DNA of 22,748 bases, taken from positions 1 to 22,748 of the forward strand of contig JBBQSU010000049.1 in the NCBI GenBank assembly GCA_038234815.1, read 5' to 3'. Below, in pieces: positions 1-8,006 of the stretch. The position numbers and the translations under genes were made by a program. The notes under the pieces are model-generated. The model was not told where the DNA came from, searched no databases, and saw nothing but the letters and a program-made list of their open reading frames with translations. This DNA is from JBBQSU01 sp038234815. GTDB lineage: Bacteria; Planctomycetota; Phycisphaerae; Tepidisphaerales; Tepidisphaeraceae. Each line of letters opens with the position of its first letter. Position 1 is the first letter of the stretch.

Positions 1-584
1 AGACTGGTCTCACCGAAATTCTTAAAGCTCAACAGTTCCTGTTCGCTGGTGCGCAATAAGTCGCCCAGCGACCGCAGGTTCATCTTCTTCAGGCAATTGC
101 GACTCCGCACCGAAAGCTCGAAATCGGTGATGGGGATGTCAAGAAGCGCGTCGCGTTTCCCGCCGGCCCGGTCGCCATCCTCATCGTAGTACATTGAACG
201 CGCCGATAGCACGTCCTTCATGTAGAGAATCGCCCGCGGGTGATTGGGATTGGTCCGCAGCACGGCATCGAGGCACCGGTGCGCTTCTTCGTAATGGTTG
301 TTGTCCTCGTACAGCACCGCCAGATTCAGCAGGGCATTGAGATGCACGGGTGGGCTGGTGCAAATCCGTTCGTAAAGCTCGATTGCCTTGGCGTCTTCGG
401 CCCGGCGATCATAAAGGACCGCCAAGCGGAAGCAGGCCGATTCGTGATCGGGGTTTTCGCTCAACGTGCGTTCATAATATTCGACGGCCTTCTGGTGATT
501 TCCGTCCTTTTCGGCATCGAATCCCCGGCGAAAAAATTCCTCGGCCGCGCGCTCATCGATGGACGTGACGTGCATATCGTTCAT
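1..584 (-). CDS. TPR protein with RNA polymerase alpha-CTD-like domain (partial, C-terminus outside window)
   Basis: The reading frame is open to the window edge; 194 codons are visible. Residues 14-47, 48-81 and 82-115 form three consecutive 34-residue TPR units with the expected pattern (AVEYYERTL, AIELYERI, AHRCLDAVL). A linker follows to about 148. From about 149 the protein matches the RNA polymerase alpha-subunit C-terminal domain: SVRSRNCLK (158-166), a GDLL helix and NFGETSL. R160, N163, C164, G191 and S194 line up with E. coli RpoA R265, N268, C269, G296 and S299, several of which contact DNA or sigma. K298 is replaced by T193. There is no RpoA N-terminal domain, so this is not rpoA. 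TPRs usually bind proteins, so an adaptor that contacts polymerase or DNA is an inference. The start is the ATG at 584; a second ATG lies three codons on, and no strong Shine-Dalgarno is seen. It follows hisD by about 110 bp. Confidence 0.85.
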   Translation of the reverse strand, partial: MNDMHVTSIDERAAEEFFRRGFDAEKDGNHQKAVEYYERTLSENPDHESACFRLAVLYDRRAEDAKAIELYERICTSPPVHLNALLNLAVLYEDNNHYEEAHRCLDAVLRTNPNHPRAILYMKDVLSARSMYYDEDGDRAGGKRDALLDIPITDFELSVRSRNCLKKMNLRSLGDLLRTSEQELLSFKNFGETS

Positions 585-694
585 AGGTTGATTGGGTCCG
601 TATAGAGTCCTGCCCCGCTCGCCCGATCGATTTCCGGACGTACGCCAAAGGCTAATCGCATATAAGTAAACCCGGCTGGGCCGAAAGTCAAACT

Positions 695-2038
695 TTACCG
701 GTCCGCAGCCGATGGGCGTTTCTGCCCCATGCGGATGCGCGCGCTGGCGGCGTGGGCATCAAGGTGCTCGGCATCGGCCAGCGCCATGATCGCCGGGGCG
801 TCGGCGGCGATAGCGGACGCATCGTATCGGACCACGCTCGATCGCTTAAGGAACTCATATACGCTGATCCCACTGCTGAACCGCGCGGTGGTGTTGGTCG
901 GAAGGCAGTGGCTGGGACCGGCAACGTAATCCCCCGCCGCGATCGGCGAATACGGACCCACGAACACCGCCCCGGCGTGCATTAACCGCTTCAGTACCGC
1001 CGGGTCGTCTTCGGTCTGCAAATTGACATGCTCCGCGGCGAAACGATTCGCCAGTGCGATCAATCGATCCATCGAGGGATCGATGATGATTGCGCTGTCG
1101 TTTTGCAGCGCTTTGACGATCGCATCGGACCGCTTCAGCGCCGGCACCTGCTCGGCAATGGCCGCAGTCACCGCTGTTGCCAGCCGTGTCGAAGGCGTGA
1201 GCAGGAAGCAACTTCCCGGATCGTGCTCGGCCTGAGCCAGAAGGTCGGCGGCGATGAAATGCGCGTTGGCCGAGTCGTCGGCCAGGATCAACACTTCACT
1301 TGGCCCGAGAAATCCGTCGATACCCACGCAGCCAGCCAGCGCGCGCTTGGCCAGTTGCACATAGATATTGCCCGGCCCGACGATTTTATCGACCGCAGGG
1401 ATGGTCTGCGTGCCAAACGCCATAGCGGCGATGGCCGCGGCCCCGCCGGCGCGAAACACGTCCGTCAGGCCAAGTTCATCGCACGTGGCCAAAATCAGAT
1501 CGCTTCGGCCATATTTGCTAGGTGGCGTAGCGACGACGATTTTGCTGACCCCCGCCACTTGCGCAGGAACCGCCAGCATAATCAGGCTGGAAGGGTAGGA
1601 TGCCTTACCCCCGGGAAAATAAAGCCCGGCACTGTCAAGCGGCGTAAAACGCAAGCCCAGTTCGACACCGGGACGCTTGAGCATCGGCTGCTCCGGCGGC
1701 ATGACGTGCTGTTGATACTCACGCACCTGGGCGATCGACCGCCGGATCGCCGCCAGTTGATCCTGTGGAACGCGCGACACCGCGCTTTTCATTTCCCCCT
1801 GGCTCACGCGAATCTGTTCTGCCAAAAAGTTCGGATCGTCGAACCGCCGACATATCTCAACCAGGGCCTCGTCCCCCCCGCGGGCGACCTGAGCAATCAA
1901 ATCGGCAACGGCCGCGGCCTCTTTGGCCCGCGGAGAATCCGGCAGCGCGATGTCCGCAGGATTAAGGCGGAGTCGATCGAGCAGGGCTTCGACCCTGCCC
2001 GCATCGGCCGGGAGATTAAGAATCGGGATCATCTGCAT
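695..2038 (-). CDS. hisD: Histidinol dehydrogenase
   Basis: A 447-aa protein of normal family length (E. coli HisD is 434 aa). HisD performs the last two steps of histidine synthesis in the cytoplasm: NAD-dependent oxidation of L-histidinol to histidinal and then to histidine, with a zinc ion. The expected zinc ligands are present: Q269 and H272 (AQAEHD), D370 (AAGDY) and H429 (DAHA). The catalytic pair E336-H337 (AAEHVN) and H377 (GPSHCLP) are also there. GPGN (221-224) and PSEVL (246-250) are family motifs. The ATG start is preceded by AGGT at a usable distance. The gene lies 48 bp downstream of the aminotransferase and is probably cotranscribed with it. No other his genes are in the window. 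Confidence 0.97.
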   Translation of the reverse strand: MQMIPILNLPADAGRVEALLDRLRLNPADIALPDSPRAKEAAAVADLIAQVARGGDEALVEICRRFDDPNFLAEQIRVSQGEMKSAVSRVPQDQLAAIRRSIAQVREYQQHVMPPEQPMLKRPGVELGLRFTPLDSAGLYFPGGKASYPSSLIMLAVPAQVAGVSKIVVATPPSKYGRSDLILATCDELGLTDVFRAGGAAAIAAMAFGTQTIPAVDKIVGPGNIYVQLAKRALAGCVGIDGFLGPSEVLILADDSANAHFIAADLLAQAEHDPGSCFLLTPSTRLATAVTAAIAEQVPALKRSDAIVKALQNDSAIIIDPSMDRLIALANRFAAEHVNLQTEDDPAVLKRLMHAGAVFVGPYSPIAAGDYVAGPSHCLPTNTTARFSSGISVYEFLKRSSVVRYDASAIAADAPAIMALADAEHLDAHAASARIRMGQKRPSAADR

Positions 2039-2086
2039 GGTTTACCTGTCATTACAGATTAAAGGTCGGTTAGATGCCTGCAGCGA

Positions 2087-3319
2087 CTATGTACGGGCGC
2101 GCTGGGGCCGAGCCTTAGCCGGCCGGGCGTTGAGCGCGCGATCGAGATTTCGCATGGCCTGGCGCAGGCGATGTTCGTTTTCCACCAGCGCAATTCGTAC
2201 GCACTTTTCGCCCAAATCGCCAAAGGCTTTGCCCGGCGCCAGTGCCACCTCCGCCTCGTCCATCATCCGCAGGCAGAAGTCGATCGTGCTTTGACCTTTC
2301 AAATGTTCGTCACTGATCTTCGCCCAGACAAACATCCCTGCCCTGGGCCGATCATAAGTCCAGCCCAGTTTGTCCAAACCTTTGCACACCTCGTCGCGGC
2401 GCTTGGCATAGATTAGCGATTGCTCGTCCGGCGTGCTGGCGGCCTCACGCAGTGCGATGACCGACGCGATCCAGATCGGCGAAAACTGCCCGTAGTCGTA
2501 ATATCCCTTGATCGTCGCCAGGGCCTTAACCATTTCACGGTTTCCACAGCAGAATCCCACCCGCCAGCCGGCCATGTTGAAACTCTTGCTCATGGTGCTG
2601 AATTCAACGCCCACGTCCTTGGCCCCCGGCGCGGATAGAAAACTCGGCGCGCGGTAGCCGTCAAAATTGATCTCGCCATAAGCAAAATCGCTCATCACCA
2701 TCACGTTGTGCCGGCGACACATCTCGATGGCCTTTTCCCAGAAGATCGGCTCGACAGTCATGCTCGTCGGGTTGTGCGGGTAATTCAGAATTACCAACTT
2801 CGGTGTGGGGAAAAGTCCACTGATCGTCCGCTCGATGTTATCGAGGAACACCTGGTCGTTGCCCAGCGGGACGCGGATGACGTTAGCGCCGGCCATCGCC
2901 GGGGCATAGAGGTGGGCCGGAAAAGCCGGATCGGGCACGACGGCAGTGTCCCCCGGACCCAGCAGCGCCAGGCACATGTGGCTGATGCCTTCCTTCGACC
3001 CGATCGTGATGATGACCTCTTCTTCGGGATCAAGCTCCACGCCGTATTTGCGGGCGTATTTTTTCGCCACTTCCTTGCGCAAGCCTCCGATGCCATTTGA
3101 CGAGCTATAGCGGTGGTTGCGCGGGTCCAGCGCCGCCTCGGCCAGTTTTTTTACGATGACTTCGGGGGTTGGGTCAGTGGGGTTGCCCATGCCCAAATCG
3201 ATAATATCTTCGCCGGCCACGCGCTTGGCATATTTCATCTTGTTAATACGCGCAAACAGGTATGGTGGAAGGCGATGAATGCGTGCGGACGGCTCAATTT
3301 TGAACGGTTGGTCGCTCAT
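2087..3319 (-). CDS. alaC: Class I/II PLP aminotransferase, AlaC type
   Basis: A 410-aa fold-type I aminotransferase. The PLP lysine is K245 in STMSKSFNMAGWR; D211 and Y214 (SDFAYG) hold the cofactor ring, N183 lies in NYPHNPT, and R375 (CVRIAL) should bind the substrate carboxylate. The N-terminal stretch HRLPPY, the IIDLGMGNP motif and IGSKEGISH follow the pattern of E. coli AlaC (YfdZ), a glutamate-pyruvate transaminase. The closely related DapL (LL-diaminopimelate aminotransferase) has the same layout, so the substrate is not settled. Being next to hisD suggests a possible role as histidinol-phosphate aminotransferase, but the motifs look like AlaC rather than HisC. The C-terminal tail after 398 is basic and probably disordered. 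The ATG start sits about 22 nt after a TATAAT box. Confidence 0.85.
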   Translation of the reverse strand: MSDQPFKIEPSARIHRLPPYLFARINKMKYAKRVAGEDIIDLGMGNPTDPTPEVIVKKLAEAALDPRNHRYSSSNGIGGLRKEVAKKYARKYGVELDPEEEVIITIGSKEGISHMCLALLGPGDTAVVPDPAFPAHLYAPAMAGANVIRVPLGNDQVFLDNIERTISGLFPTPKLVILNYPHNPTSMTVEPIFWEKAIEMCRRHNVMVMSDFAYGEINFDGYRAPSFLSAPGAKDVGVEFSTMSKSFNMAGWRVGFCCGNREMVKALATIKGYYDYGQFSPIWIASVIALREAASTPDEQSLIYAKRRDEVCKGLDKLGWTYDRPRAGMFVWAKISDEHLKGQSTIDFCLRMMDEAEVALAPGKAFGDLGEKCVRIALVENEHRLRQAMRNLDRALNARPAKARPQRART

Positions 3320-3340
3320 GGTGAATACTCTTTGGTTTTG

Positions 3341-3346
3341 ATTATA
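3341..3346 (-). promoter_or_regulatory. Possible -10 box for the aminotransferase-hisD unit
   Basis: A perfect TATAAT on the minus strand ends 21 bp before the ATG at 3319, in the 63-bp gap after the parvulin gene. No good -35 is visible at 16-18 bp (the best is TTTCTT), so this is either a weak promoter or chance. If real, it lets the two amino-acid genes be expressed separately from the upstream lipoprotein gene. Confidence 0.4.
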
Positions 3347-3382
3347 CAGTGGCGGCAGTGAGAAGAAATCGCCCGCGTACGT

Positions 3383-4537
3383 TTACGGCTGGGAAGCTGG
3401 ATGCGTCGCCGGCACGGGTGCCGATGACGCGGCCGTTGCCGGCGGTTCTCCCGCCGGCATCGTAGCCTCTGCCGTCGTCGTCGCCGGGCGCGTGGCCGCC
3501 TCCCGCTCGCGCTTCAAACGCTCGCGAATCCCCTCCTGGCCCCGCACGCTCTTGTCGCTTTCCTCGGTCTTGGCCTGGAATTGCTTTGCCAGTACGGGGT
3601 CGGCGATTCGGATCGTTCGAACCACATGCTGGCTGATGTCCACCCGCAAAGCGTTCATCTCCGATTGAAGCAGTTGTTCTTCCAGCCTCTGGTGGACGAC
3701 GTCTTTCACGTCCTCCAGCTTGACGGCCCGTGGGGCGATGCGCCGTTCCAGCTTGATCAGGTGATACATCCCCGCCGCCTGCACCGGATCGGACACTTCG
3801 CCCTCTTTGAGTGCAAACGCCGCATCCTTAAATCCCTGCGGCATGTCGGTCGTCGCGCGGCTGAACGTCGGCATTTCGCCACCCAGCGCTGCAGTGCGCG
3901 GATTGCGACTTAACGCCGTTGCCACGTCTTGGAAGGATTCCCCCGCTGCCAGACGCCGCCGAGCCTCGTTCACTTCCTGCATGTTGGCCAGTTGAATGTG
4001 CCGCACCTGCACTGTCTCGCCATACCACGCGGCAAAAGCCTGGGCCACAGCCTCGTCGGTGATCTTCCCAGCCACCAGCGGCCGGGCTAACTTGCGCAGG
4101 TAGGCATTGGTTTCCAGCAGAATGTTGAAGTCCGCCTCGGTCAAGCGTTGCTGATTGAGGAACTGGTTCAGAAGTTGCGGATAATCGTCCTTCTGCGCAT
4201 CGGCGAACATCTTTCCCAGTGTCGCCTGCCTCTCGGCGTCAATGTCCGCCGGGCTTAAGACGATCTGCTTGTCCTCCGCGGCCTTTTTCACCACTTCCAA
4301 CTGCGAGAGATTCATCAGCAGGTTCAGGCCGTGCGCTTCAATCAGAGGGGCTTCAAGCTGGCGCAGGGTGATCGTTCGACCGTCGATGACGGCGACCGTC
4401 GTATCTAACTGACCGGCAATTGCGCCGGAGGTTCCGCCGCGACCGCCCGCAGAGTGTCCGTTACCCGCGCAGCCAACACACCCCGCCGTGCCCGCGAGGA
4501 CGAGCGCACGAAAACAGCTTTTGAAAATCGATTCCAT
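3383..4537 (-). CDS. Parvulin-type peptidyl-prolyl isomerase, predicted lipoprotein (PpiC/PrsA/SurA-like)
   Basis: A 384-aa protein from the ATG at 4537. The frame stays open upstream to a GTG at 4612, but that extension contains the promoter hexamers and would bury the signal peptide. The N-terminus has a short charged start and a hydrophobic run ending in GTAGC (C20) or CVGC (C23), so export and lipidation are likely although neither is an ideal lipobox. Residues about 45-165 resemble the helical SurA_N/PrsA chaperone segment. Residues about 174-266 are the parvulin domain (VRHIQL with H180, then RNPRTAALGGEMP, AFALKEGEVSDPV, YHLIKLERR). The tail after about 350 is rich in Ala, Pro and Thr, as in cell-envelope linkers. 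Its likely role is folding of exported proteins. A minus-strand promoter lies just upstream. Confidence 0.88.
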   Translation of the reverse strand: MESIFKSCFRALVLAGTAGCVGCAGNGHSAGGRGGTSGAIAGQLDTTVAVIDGRTITLRQLEAPLIEAHGLNLLMNLSQLEVVKKAAEDKQIVLSPADIDAERQATLGKMFADAQKDDYPQLLNQFLNQQRLTEADFNILLETNAYLRKLARPLVAGKITDEAVAQAFAAWYGETVQVRHIQLANMQEVNEARRRLAAGESFQDVATALSRNPRTAALGGEMPTFSRATTDMPQGFKDAAFALKEGEVSDPVQAAGMYHLIKLERRIAPRAVKLEDVKDVVHQRLEEQLLQSEMNALRVDISQHVVRTIRIADPVLAKQFQAKTEESDKSVRGQEGIRERLKREREAATRPATTTAEATMPAGEPPATAASSAPVPATHPASQP

Positions 4538-4565
4538 ACGCAACCGCCCGGACGAAAGTCGGCTG

Positions 4566-4594
4566 AGTATCGAAACCGACCCTTCGAGTGTCAA
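4566..4594 (-). promoter_or_regulatory. Sigma70-type promoter of the parvulin lipoprotein gene
   Basis: On the minus strand TTGACA (4594-4589) is followed by a 17-bp spacer and GATACT (4571-4566). The -35 is a perfect consensus and the -10 matches four of six. Predicted transcription starts near 4559, giving a leader of about 22 nt to the ATG at 4537. This supports that ATG over the upstream GTG. The same hexamers and spacing recur in front of the tetR gene at 9623-9651. Confidence 0.7.
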
Positions 4595-4626
4595 GCTGAG
4601 TATTCGATCCACGCGAAATGATCCGA

Positions 4627-4899
4627 CTACGGATTGGCTTCGATATAAATGTCAGCCTTGTGACTTGTCACATAGACCTTGAACCCGCGATACAGGAGGG
4701 TCTTGAAGACCTCGTCCCAGGGAAACATGCGGGTATGAAAGACTTTTATGCGATATCCCCCCGCCGATTCGTTCAGCCCGCCGGTATCGCCCATCAAATA
4801 TAGGAGTTGCTCGCCGATATCGACGGTCGGATTCGTTACCGGCGCAACGCTGGTTCCAGCCATATCTACTCCCGCAGCGGGTTTGATTTCCGCCTTCAC
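4627..4899 (-). CDS. Hypothetical protein, 90 aa, coupled to the upstream small lipoprotein gene
   Basis: I do not recognise this protein. It starts with GTG inside the sequence TAGTG, sharing one base with the stop codon of the 49-aa lipoprotein gene, which suggests translational re-initiation. It has no signal peptide or membrane segment. The N-terminal third is Ala/Val/Thr-rich. The rest (from about LLYLMGDTGG) looks like a small mixed alpha/beta fold with aromatic residues (FHTRMFPWDEVFKTLLY, FKVYVTSHKADIYIE). An upstream stop in its frame (near 4911) means it cannot be longer. It might once have been the C-terminal part of a single exported protein with its neighbour; joining them would need a frameshift within about 12 nt. 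Confidence that it is a real gene is moderate. Confidence 0.5.
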   Translation of the reverse strand: MKAEIKPAAGVDMAGTSVAPVTNPTVDIGEQLLYLMGDTGGLNESAGGYRIKVFHTRMFPWDEVFKTLLYRGFKVYVTSHKADIYIEANP

Positions 4900-5048
4900 T
4901 ATACCGGCCTAACGTCTTTCGGCAATATATTCGCCGATGCCGGTTGAACGAGTTTGTCATTCGTCGGTCGACGATCCATCGCCTCGTGAATTGCCTTCTC
5001 GCAACCAAAGGCCGCCAACGCCAACAATGCCACTAAAATCCATCGCAT
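4899..5048 (-). CDS. Small predicted lipoprotein, 49 aa
   Basis: From the ATG at 5048 the product begins MRWILVALLALAAFGC, a typical short lipoprotein signal with lipobox AAFGC (C16), leaving a mature peptide of about 34 residues that is charged and Pro-rich. A good Shine-Dalgarno (GGGAG) lies 5 nt before the ATG, which favours this start over a GTG further upstream. The frame ends in TAG, overlapping the GTG of the 90-aa gene. The function is unknown. It is divergent from the secreted protein gene at 5253, so the roughly 200 bp between them must hold promoters for both directions. Confidence 0.6.
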   Translation of the reverse strand: MRWILVALLALAAFGCEKAIHEAMDRRPTNDKLVQPASANILPKDVRPV

Positions 5049-5183
5049 GATTGCTCCCGTCGAGGTTCCTATCCTACACCATCCGACGAAATGACAAAAA
5101 TTCATGCCTCGGCCGCCGCGGCATGACTGGGCCGCACGCCATGAGCCGTTGGGCGATTCAGTCGTTTTTTGGGGCAGTCACGA

Positions 5184-5212
5184 TAACCATATTGCAACGG
5201 TCGGGCTATAAT
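5184..5212 (+). promoter_or_regulatory. Probable promoter of the secreted protein gene
   Basis: A perfect TATAAT at 5207-5212 lies 40 bp before the ATG at 5253. The best -35 at 17-bp spacing is TAACCA (5184-5189), only three of six. A start near 5219 would give a leader of about 34 nt containing AGGAG (5242-5246). Confidence 0.5.
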
Positions 5213-5252
5213 GGGCGAGCGTTCGGTTTCCGCCCTCTTTCAGGAGTTCGTT

Positions 5253-5873
5253 ATGCGTCACATCACGTCGTTGATCGTATCCACGATCGTGTCGATTTCT
5301 GCGATGGTTTCACTCGCTCAGGCGGGGTTTGATGCCGGGCTGGTGAACGTCAGTTTCGGCAATAAGGGTGCGGCGTATGAGGGCAAAGCGGTGGCCGGTG
5401 CCGACGGCGACAAGTGGAACGCGCCAGACGGGGACAGGGGCGAAAAGATCAAACTGGTGGATGCCAAGGAGAAGGTCACCGACGTTACACTCACCTTTGC
5501 TGCCACCGGCACCTGGGATGCCGAGGACGCGGGGTTTGTCGGCACGAACTGGGAGAAGTTGCTGCGTCACTATATCTTCGCCAACGAACCGCAATCGATT
5601 GCGCTGTCGGGCCTGACGCCCGGCGCCAAGTATGATGTCATTGTGTACAGCGCTTCCAACACCGACGGCCGCAAGACTAAGATCAGCATCGGCGATGATG
5701 CCAAGACCACGACTTACTCGATGGAGAAAAAGGAACTGGCCGATGGCGTGAACTACGCAAAATTAACCGCTAGCGCCGACGCCGATGGCACGCTGACGGT
5801 GAAGTTTGAAGGCGTAGACGGTGAGGGCAACGTCAATGGCCTGCAGATCATGCCCGTAGACAAAGGTCGATAG
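5253..5873 (+). CDS. Secreted beta-sandwich protein of unknown function
   Basis: A 206-aa protein from the ATG at 5253, with AGGAG six bases upstream; the in-frame ATG at 5211 overlaps the -10 box and is rejected. Residues 1-24 are a classical signal peptide ending LAQA, cut before GFDAG. The mature part has the layout of extracellular domains common in Planctomycetes and Verrucomicrobia: an opening NVSFGNKGAAYEGKAV, a VTLTFAATGTW strand, a GLTPGAKYDVIVYS fibronectin-III-like strand pair, and an ending ADGTLTVKFEG...NGLQIMPV. No enzyme motif and no C-terminal anchor (PEP-CTERM or similar) is visible, so it is probably released or bound to the surface. The function is unknown. It stands alone between divergent and convergent neighbours. 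Confidence 0.75.
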   Translation: MRHITSLIVSTIVSISAMVSLAQAGFDAGLVNVSFGNKGAAYEGKAVAGADGDKWNAPDGDRGEKIKLVDAKEKVTDVTLTFAATGTWDAEDAGFVGTNWEKLLRHYIFANEPQSIALSGLTPGAKYDVIVYSASNTDGRKTKISIGDDAKTTTYSMEKKELADGVNYAKLTASADADGTLTVKFEGVDGEGNVNGLQIMPVDKGR

Positions 5874-5938
5874 GCGGGACTGGCGCGGCGCCGAAGGTGT
5901 ATGAAGATTGAGCGAGCGGTGGCCGCGGCCGATGCGGG

Positions 5939-7081
5939 TTAATCCAGCGTCTTGCGATAGCGTTTGACGCCGATCATCACCGCAATCACCGTGAAAAGTG
6001 CGATTGGCCAAATTTCCCCGCGGATTTCGGCCAATCCATTACCTTTTAGCAAAATCCCACGAACGATCCGCAGGAAGTGGGTAAGTGGCAGGATTTCACC
6101 CACGCGCTGCGCCCACACGGGCATCCCGCGAAAGGGAAACATGAACCCGCTCAGCAGCAACGACGGCAGGAAGAAAAAGAACGACATCTGCACGGCCTGT
6201 AGCTGGTTGCCCGCCAGCGTGGAAAAAGTGATACCCATGGCCAGGTTAGCGGCGATGAATAGCAGGGCCGTGCCGCCCAGCAGTGTCAGGCTTCCGATCA
6301 TCGGCACATGAAACAGCACTTTGGCCGCGAGCAAAATCAGCCCCACCTGCACATAGCCGACGAGGATGTACGGCAGGATTTTTCCGACGAGGACTTCGGT
6401 GGGACGCGTGGGCATGGACAGAAGATTCTCCATCGTGCCACGCTCACGCTCGCGGGTGATGGCCAGAGCCGTGATCATCACCATGGTCATGGTGAGCACG
6501 ACGCCCATGAGGCCCGGAACGATGTTGTATTGGGTGATCGCCTCGGGGTTGTAGCGGGTGTGAATGCGGAGATCGATCGCGGCGTCGGCGGGGGCCAGTG
6601 GGGCCAATACCCCCTTCAAATCTTTCTGCAATGCCAGGTTGAACACTTGCCGGGCAACGCCCAACGCATTGCCCGTGGCCGCGGGGTCGGTGGCATCGGC
6701 CTCGATCAACACCGCCGGCCGATCCCCACGAATCAGGTCGCGAGAGAAATTCGGCGGGATATTGAACACAAACTGCGCCTCGCCGCGCTCCAGGGCCTGG
6801 TCCCCCTCCGCTTCGGTTTCCAGTTGCCGAATGATATTGAAATATCCGCTGGTCTTGATCGCCTGCAAAAGCGTGCGCCCGAACGGCCCGTTGTCGGCCA
6901 ATAGCACCGCCGCGGGCAGATGCTTGGGATCGGAGTTGATGGCGAATCCGAACAGCACCAACTGCATCATAGGGATGCCGATCATCATGCCGAATGTCAC
7001 CCGGTCGCGGCGCATCTGGATGAATTCTTTCACTACGATTGCCCAGAATCGGCCCACCGAAAATCGCGGTTTGCCCGTCAT
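5939..7081 (-). CDS. ABC-2 type transporter permease (YhhJ/YbhS/YbhR family)
   Basis: A 380-aa inner-membrane permease with the classic ABC-2 layout: a cytoplasmic start with KEFIQMRRDR, TM1 at about 28-47, a large periplasmic domain (about 50-185), then five membrane segments from about 187 to 370. The motif ITRERERGTMENLL (208-221) after TM2 and PLTHFLRIVRGILLKG (332-347) are hallmarks of the YhhJ/YbhR group, which exports drugs or other hydrophobic compounds. Its ATG overlaps the ATPase stop as ATGA. Only one permease gene is present whereas E. coli ybhGFSR has two, so a homodimer is likely. The substrate cannot be told from sequence. Confidence 0.92.
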   Translation of the reverse strand: MTGKPRFSVGRFWAIVVKEFIQMRRDRVTFGMMIGIPMMQLVLFGFAINSDPKHLPAAVLLADNGPFGRTLLQAIKTSGYFNIIRQLETEAEGDQALERGEAQFVFNIPPNFSRDLIRGDRPAVLIEADATDPAATGNALGVARQVFNLALQKDLKGVLAPLAPADAAIDLRIHTRYNPEAITQYNIVPGLMGVVLTMTMVMITALAITRERERGTMENLLSMPTRPTEVLVGKILPYILVGYVQVGLILLAAKVLFHVPMIGSLTLLGGTALLFIAANLAMGITFSTLAGNQLQAVQMSFFFFLPSLLLSGFMFPFRGMPVWAQRVGEILPLTHFLRIVRGILLKGNGLAEIRGEIWPIALFTVIAVMIGVKRYRKTLD

Positions 7082-8004
7082 GTTTTCTCCCTTGTTTCGT
7101 CCTCGTCCATCAGGTGGATGAAGACGTCTTCAAGGCTGGATTCCACTTCCTGCCAGCGGGATGGGTCAGACTTAAACGGCTCGATTGCGCGATGAAGTTT
7201 TTCGGCATCGGCTCCGCTGACATGCAGCGTGTGACCGAAAGGCACCGCCTGCTCAATGCCGTCGCGCCCGCGAAGTTTTTCGGCCAGTTCGTACAGGTCC
7301 GGGCCGGTTACTGCCCATGTGGTTAATCCAGCCTGTCGAACCACCTCGTCAACCGTGCCGGTGGAAAGAAGTTTGCCCTTGGAGATGAACGCCAGTCGAT
7401 GGCAGCGCTCGGCTTCATCCATGTAATGCGTGGTGATGAGAAAGGTCAGGCCGTCGCTGGCCAGGCGGTGGATCTGATCCCAGAAATCCCGCCGGGCTTT
7501 GGGATCGACCCCCGCGGTGGGTTCGTCCAGAAGCAGCAGGCGGGGTTGATGGATCATGCAGGCCGCCAGGGCAAGCCGCTGCTTCCATCCCCCTGACAAC
7601 TGCCCCGCTAGCTGCGCCCGACGCTCGGTCAGGCCCAGTTGATCCAGACTCTGCCGCACCGTCTGTCGGCGATTGGGCAGCGAGTACATGCGGGCTACAA
7701 AATCAAGATTTTCTTCGATGCTCAGGTCTTCCCAGAAGCTGAATTTCTGCGTCATGTACCCCACTTCGCGCTTGATCGGCTCGCTCTGCTTTATCACGTC
7801 ATAGCCGAGACACTGCCCTTGTCCGTCGTCGGGCCGAAGTAGCCCGCAGAGCATGCGGATGAAGGTGGTTTTTCCGCTCCCGTTGGGACCTAGAAAGCCG
7901 TAGATTTCGCCACTGCGGACTTGCAGCCCGATGTGATCGACCGCAGTGCGCTGGCCAAATCGTTTGGTCATTCCGCTGACATCAATGGTGAGATCAGTTG
8001 CCAT
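7078..8004 (-). CDS. ABC transporter ATP-binding protein (YbhF-like, single domain)
   Basis: A 308-aa cytoplasmic ATPase with all ABC motifs: Walker A GPNGSGKTT (39-47), Q-loop Q86 (YMTQKFSFW), signature LSGGW (136-140), Walker B LLLLDE (156-161) and H-loop H193 (TTHYMDEAERC). The C-terminal 90 residues carry the usual extension ending in SLEDVFIHL. E. coli YbhF is a tandem two-domain protein; this one is a single unit and would act as a homodimer. It starts 2 bp after the HlyD-type gene stop and overlaps the permease start by 4 nt, so the three are certainly one transcription unit. Confidence 0.95.
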   Translation of the reverse strand: MATDLTIDVSGMTKRFGQRTAVDHIGLQVRSGEIYGFLGPNGSGKTTFIRMLCGLLRPDDGQGQCLGYDVIKQSEPIKREVGYMTQKFSFWEDLSIEENLDFVARMYSLPNRRQTVRQSLDQLGLTERRAQLAGQLSGGWKQRLALAACMIHQPRLLLLDEPTAGVDPKARRDFWDQIHRLASDGLTFLITTHYMDEAERCHRLAFISKGKLLSTGTVDEVVRQAGLTTWAVTGPDLYELAEKLRGRDGIEQAVPFGHTLHVSGADAEKLHRAIEPFKSDPSRWQEVESSLEDVFIHLMDEDETREKT

Positions 8005-8006
8005 AA

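Noticed and set aside
585..694. A promoter for the TPR/alpha-CTD gene with TTGACT.
   Set aside because: No acceptable -10 lies at 16-18 bp; the best TATATG is 21 bp away. The gene may be read from hisD.
1028..2062. A 344-codon plus-strand frame opposite hisD.
   Set aside because: hisD is certain on the other strand with all its catalytic residues. The antisense product is Arg/His/Gln-rich with no domain, a common shadow in GC-rich DNA.
4538..4612. GTG start at 4612 for the parvulin gene.
   Set aside because: This stretch contains TTGACA and GATACT with 17-bp spacing, and it would put 25 residues before the signal peptide.
5874..5938. An intrinsic terminator between the secreted protein gene and the convergent permease gene.
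   Set aside because: Only a 5-bp GGCGC/GCGCC stem with a 1-nt loop and no U-tract is visible.
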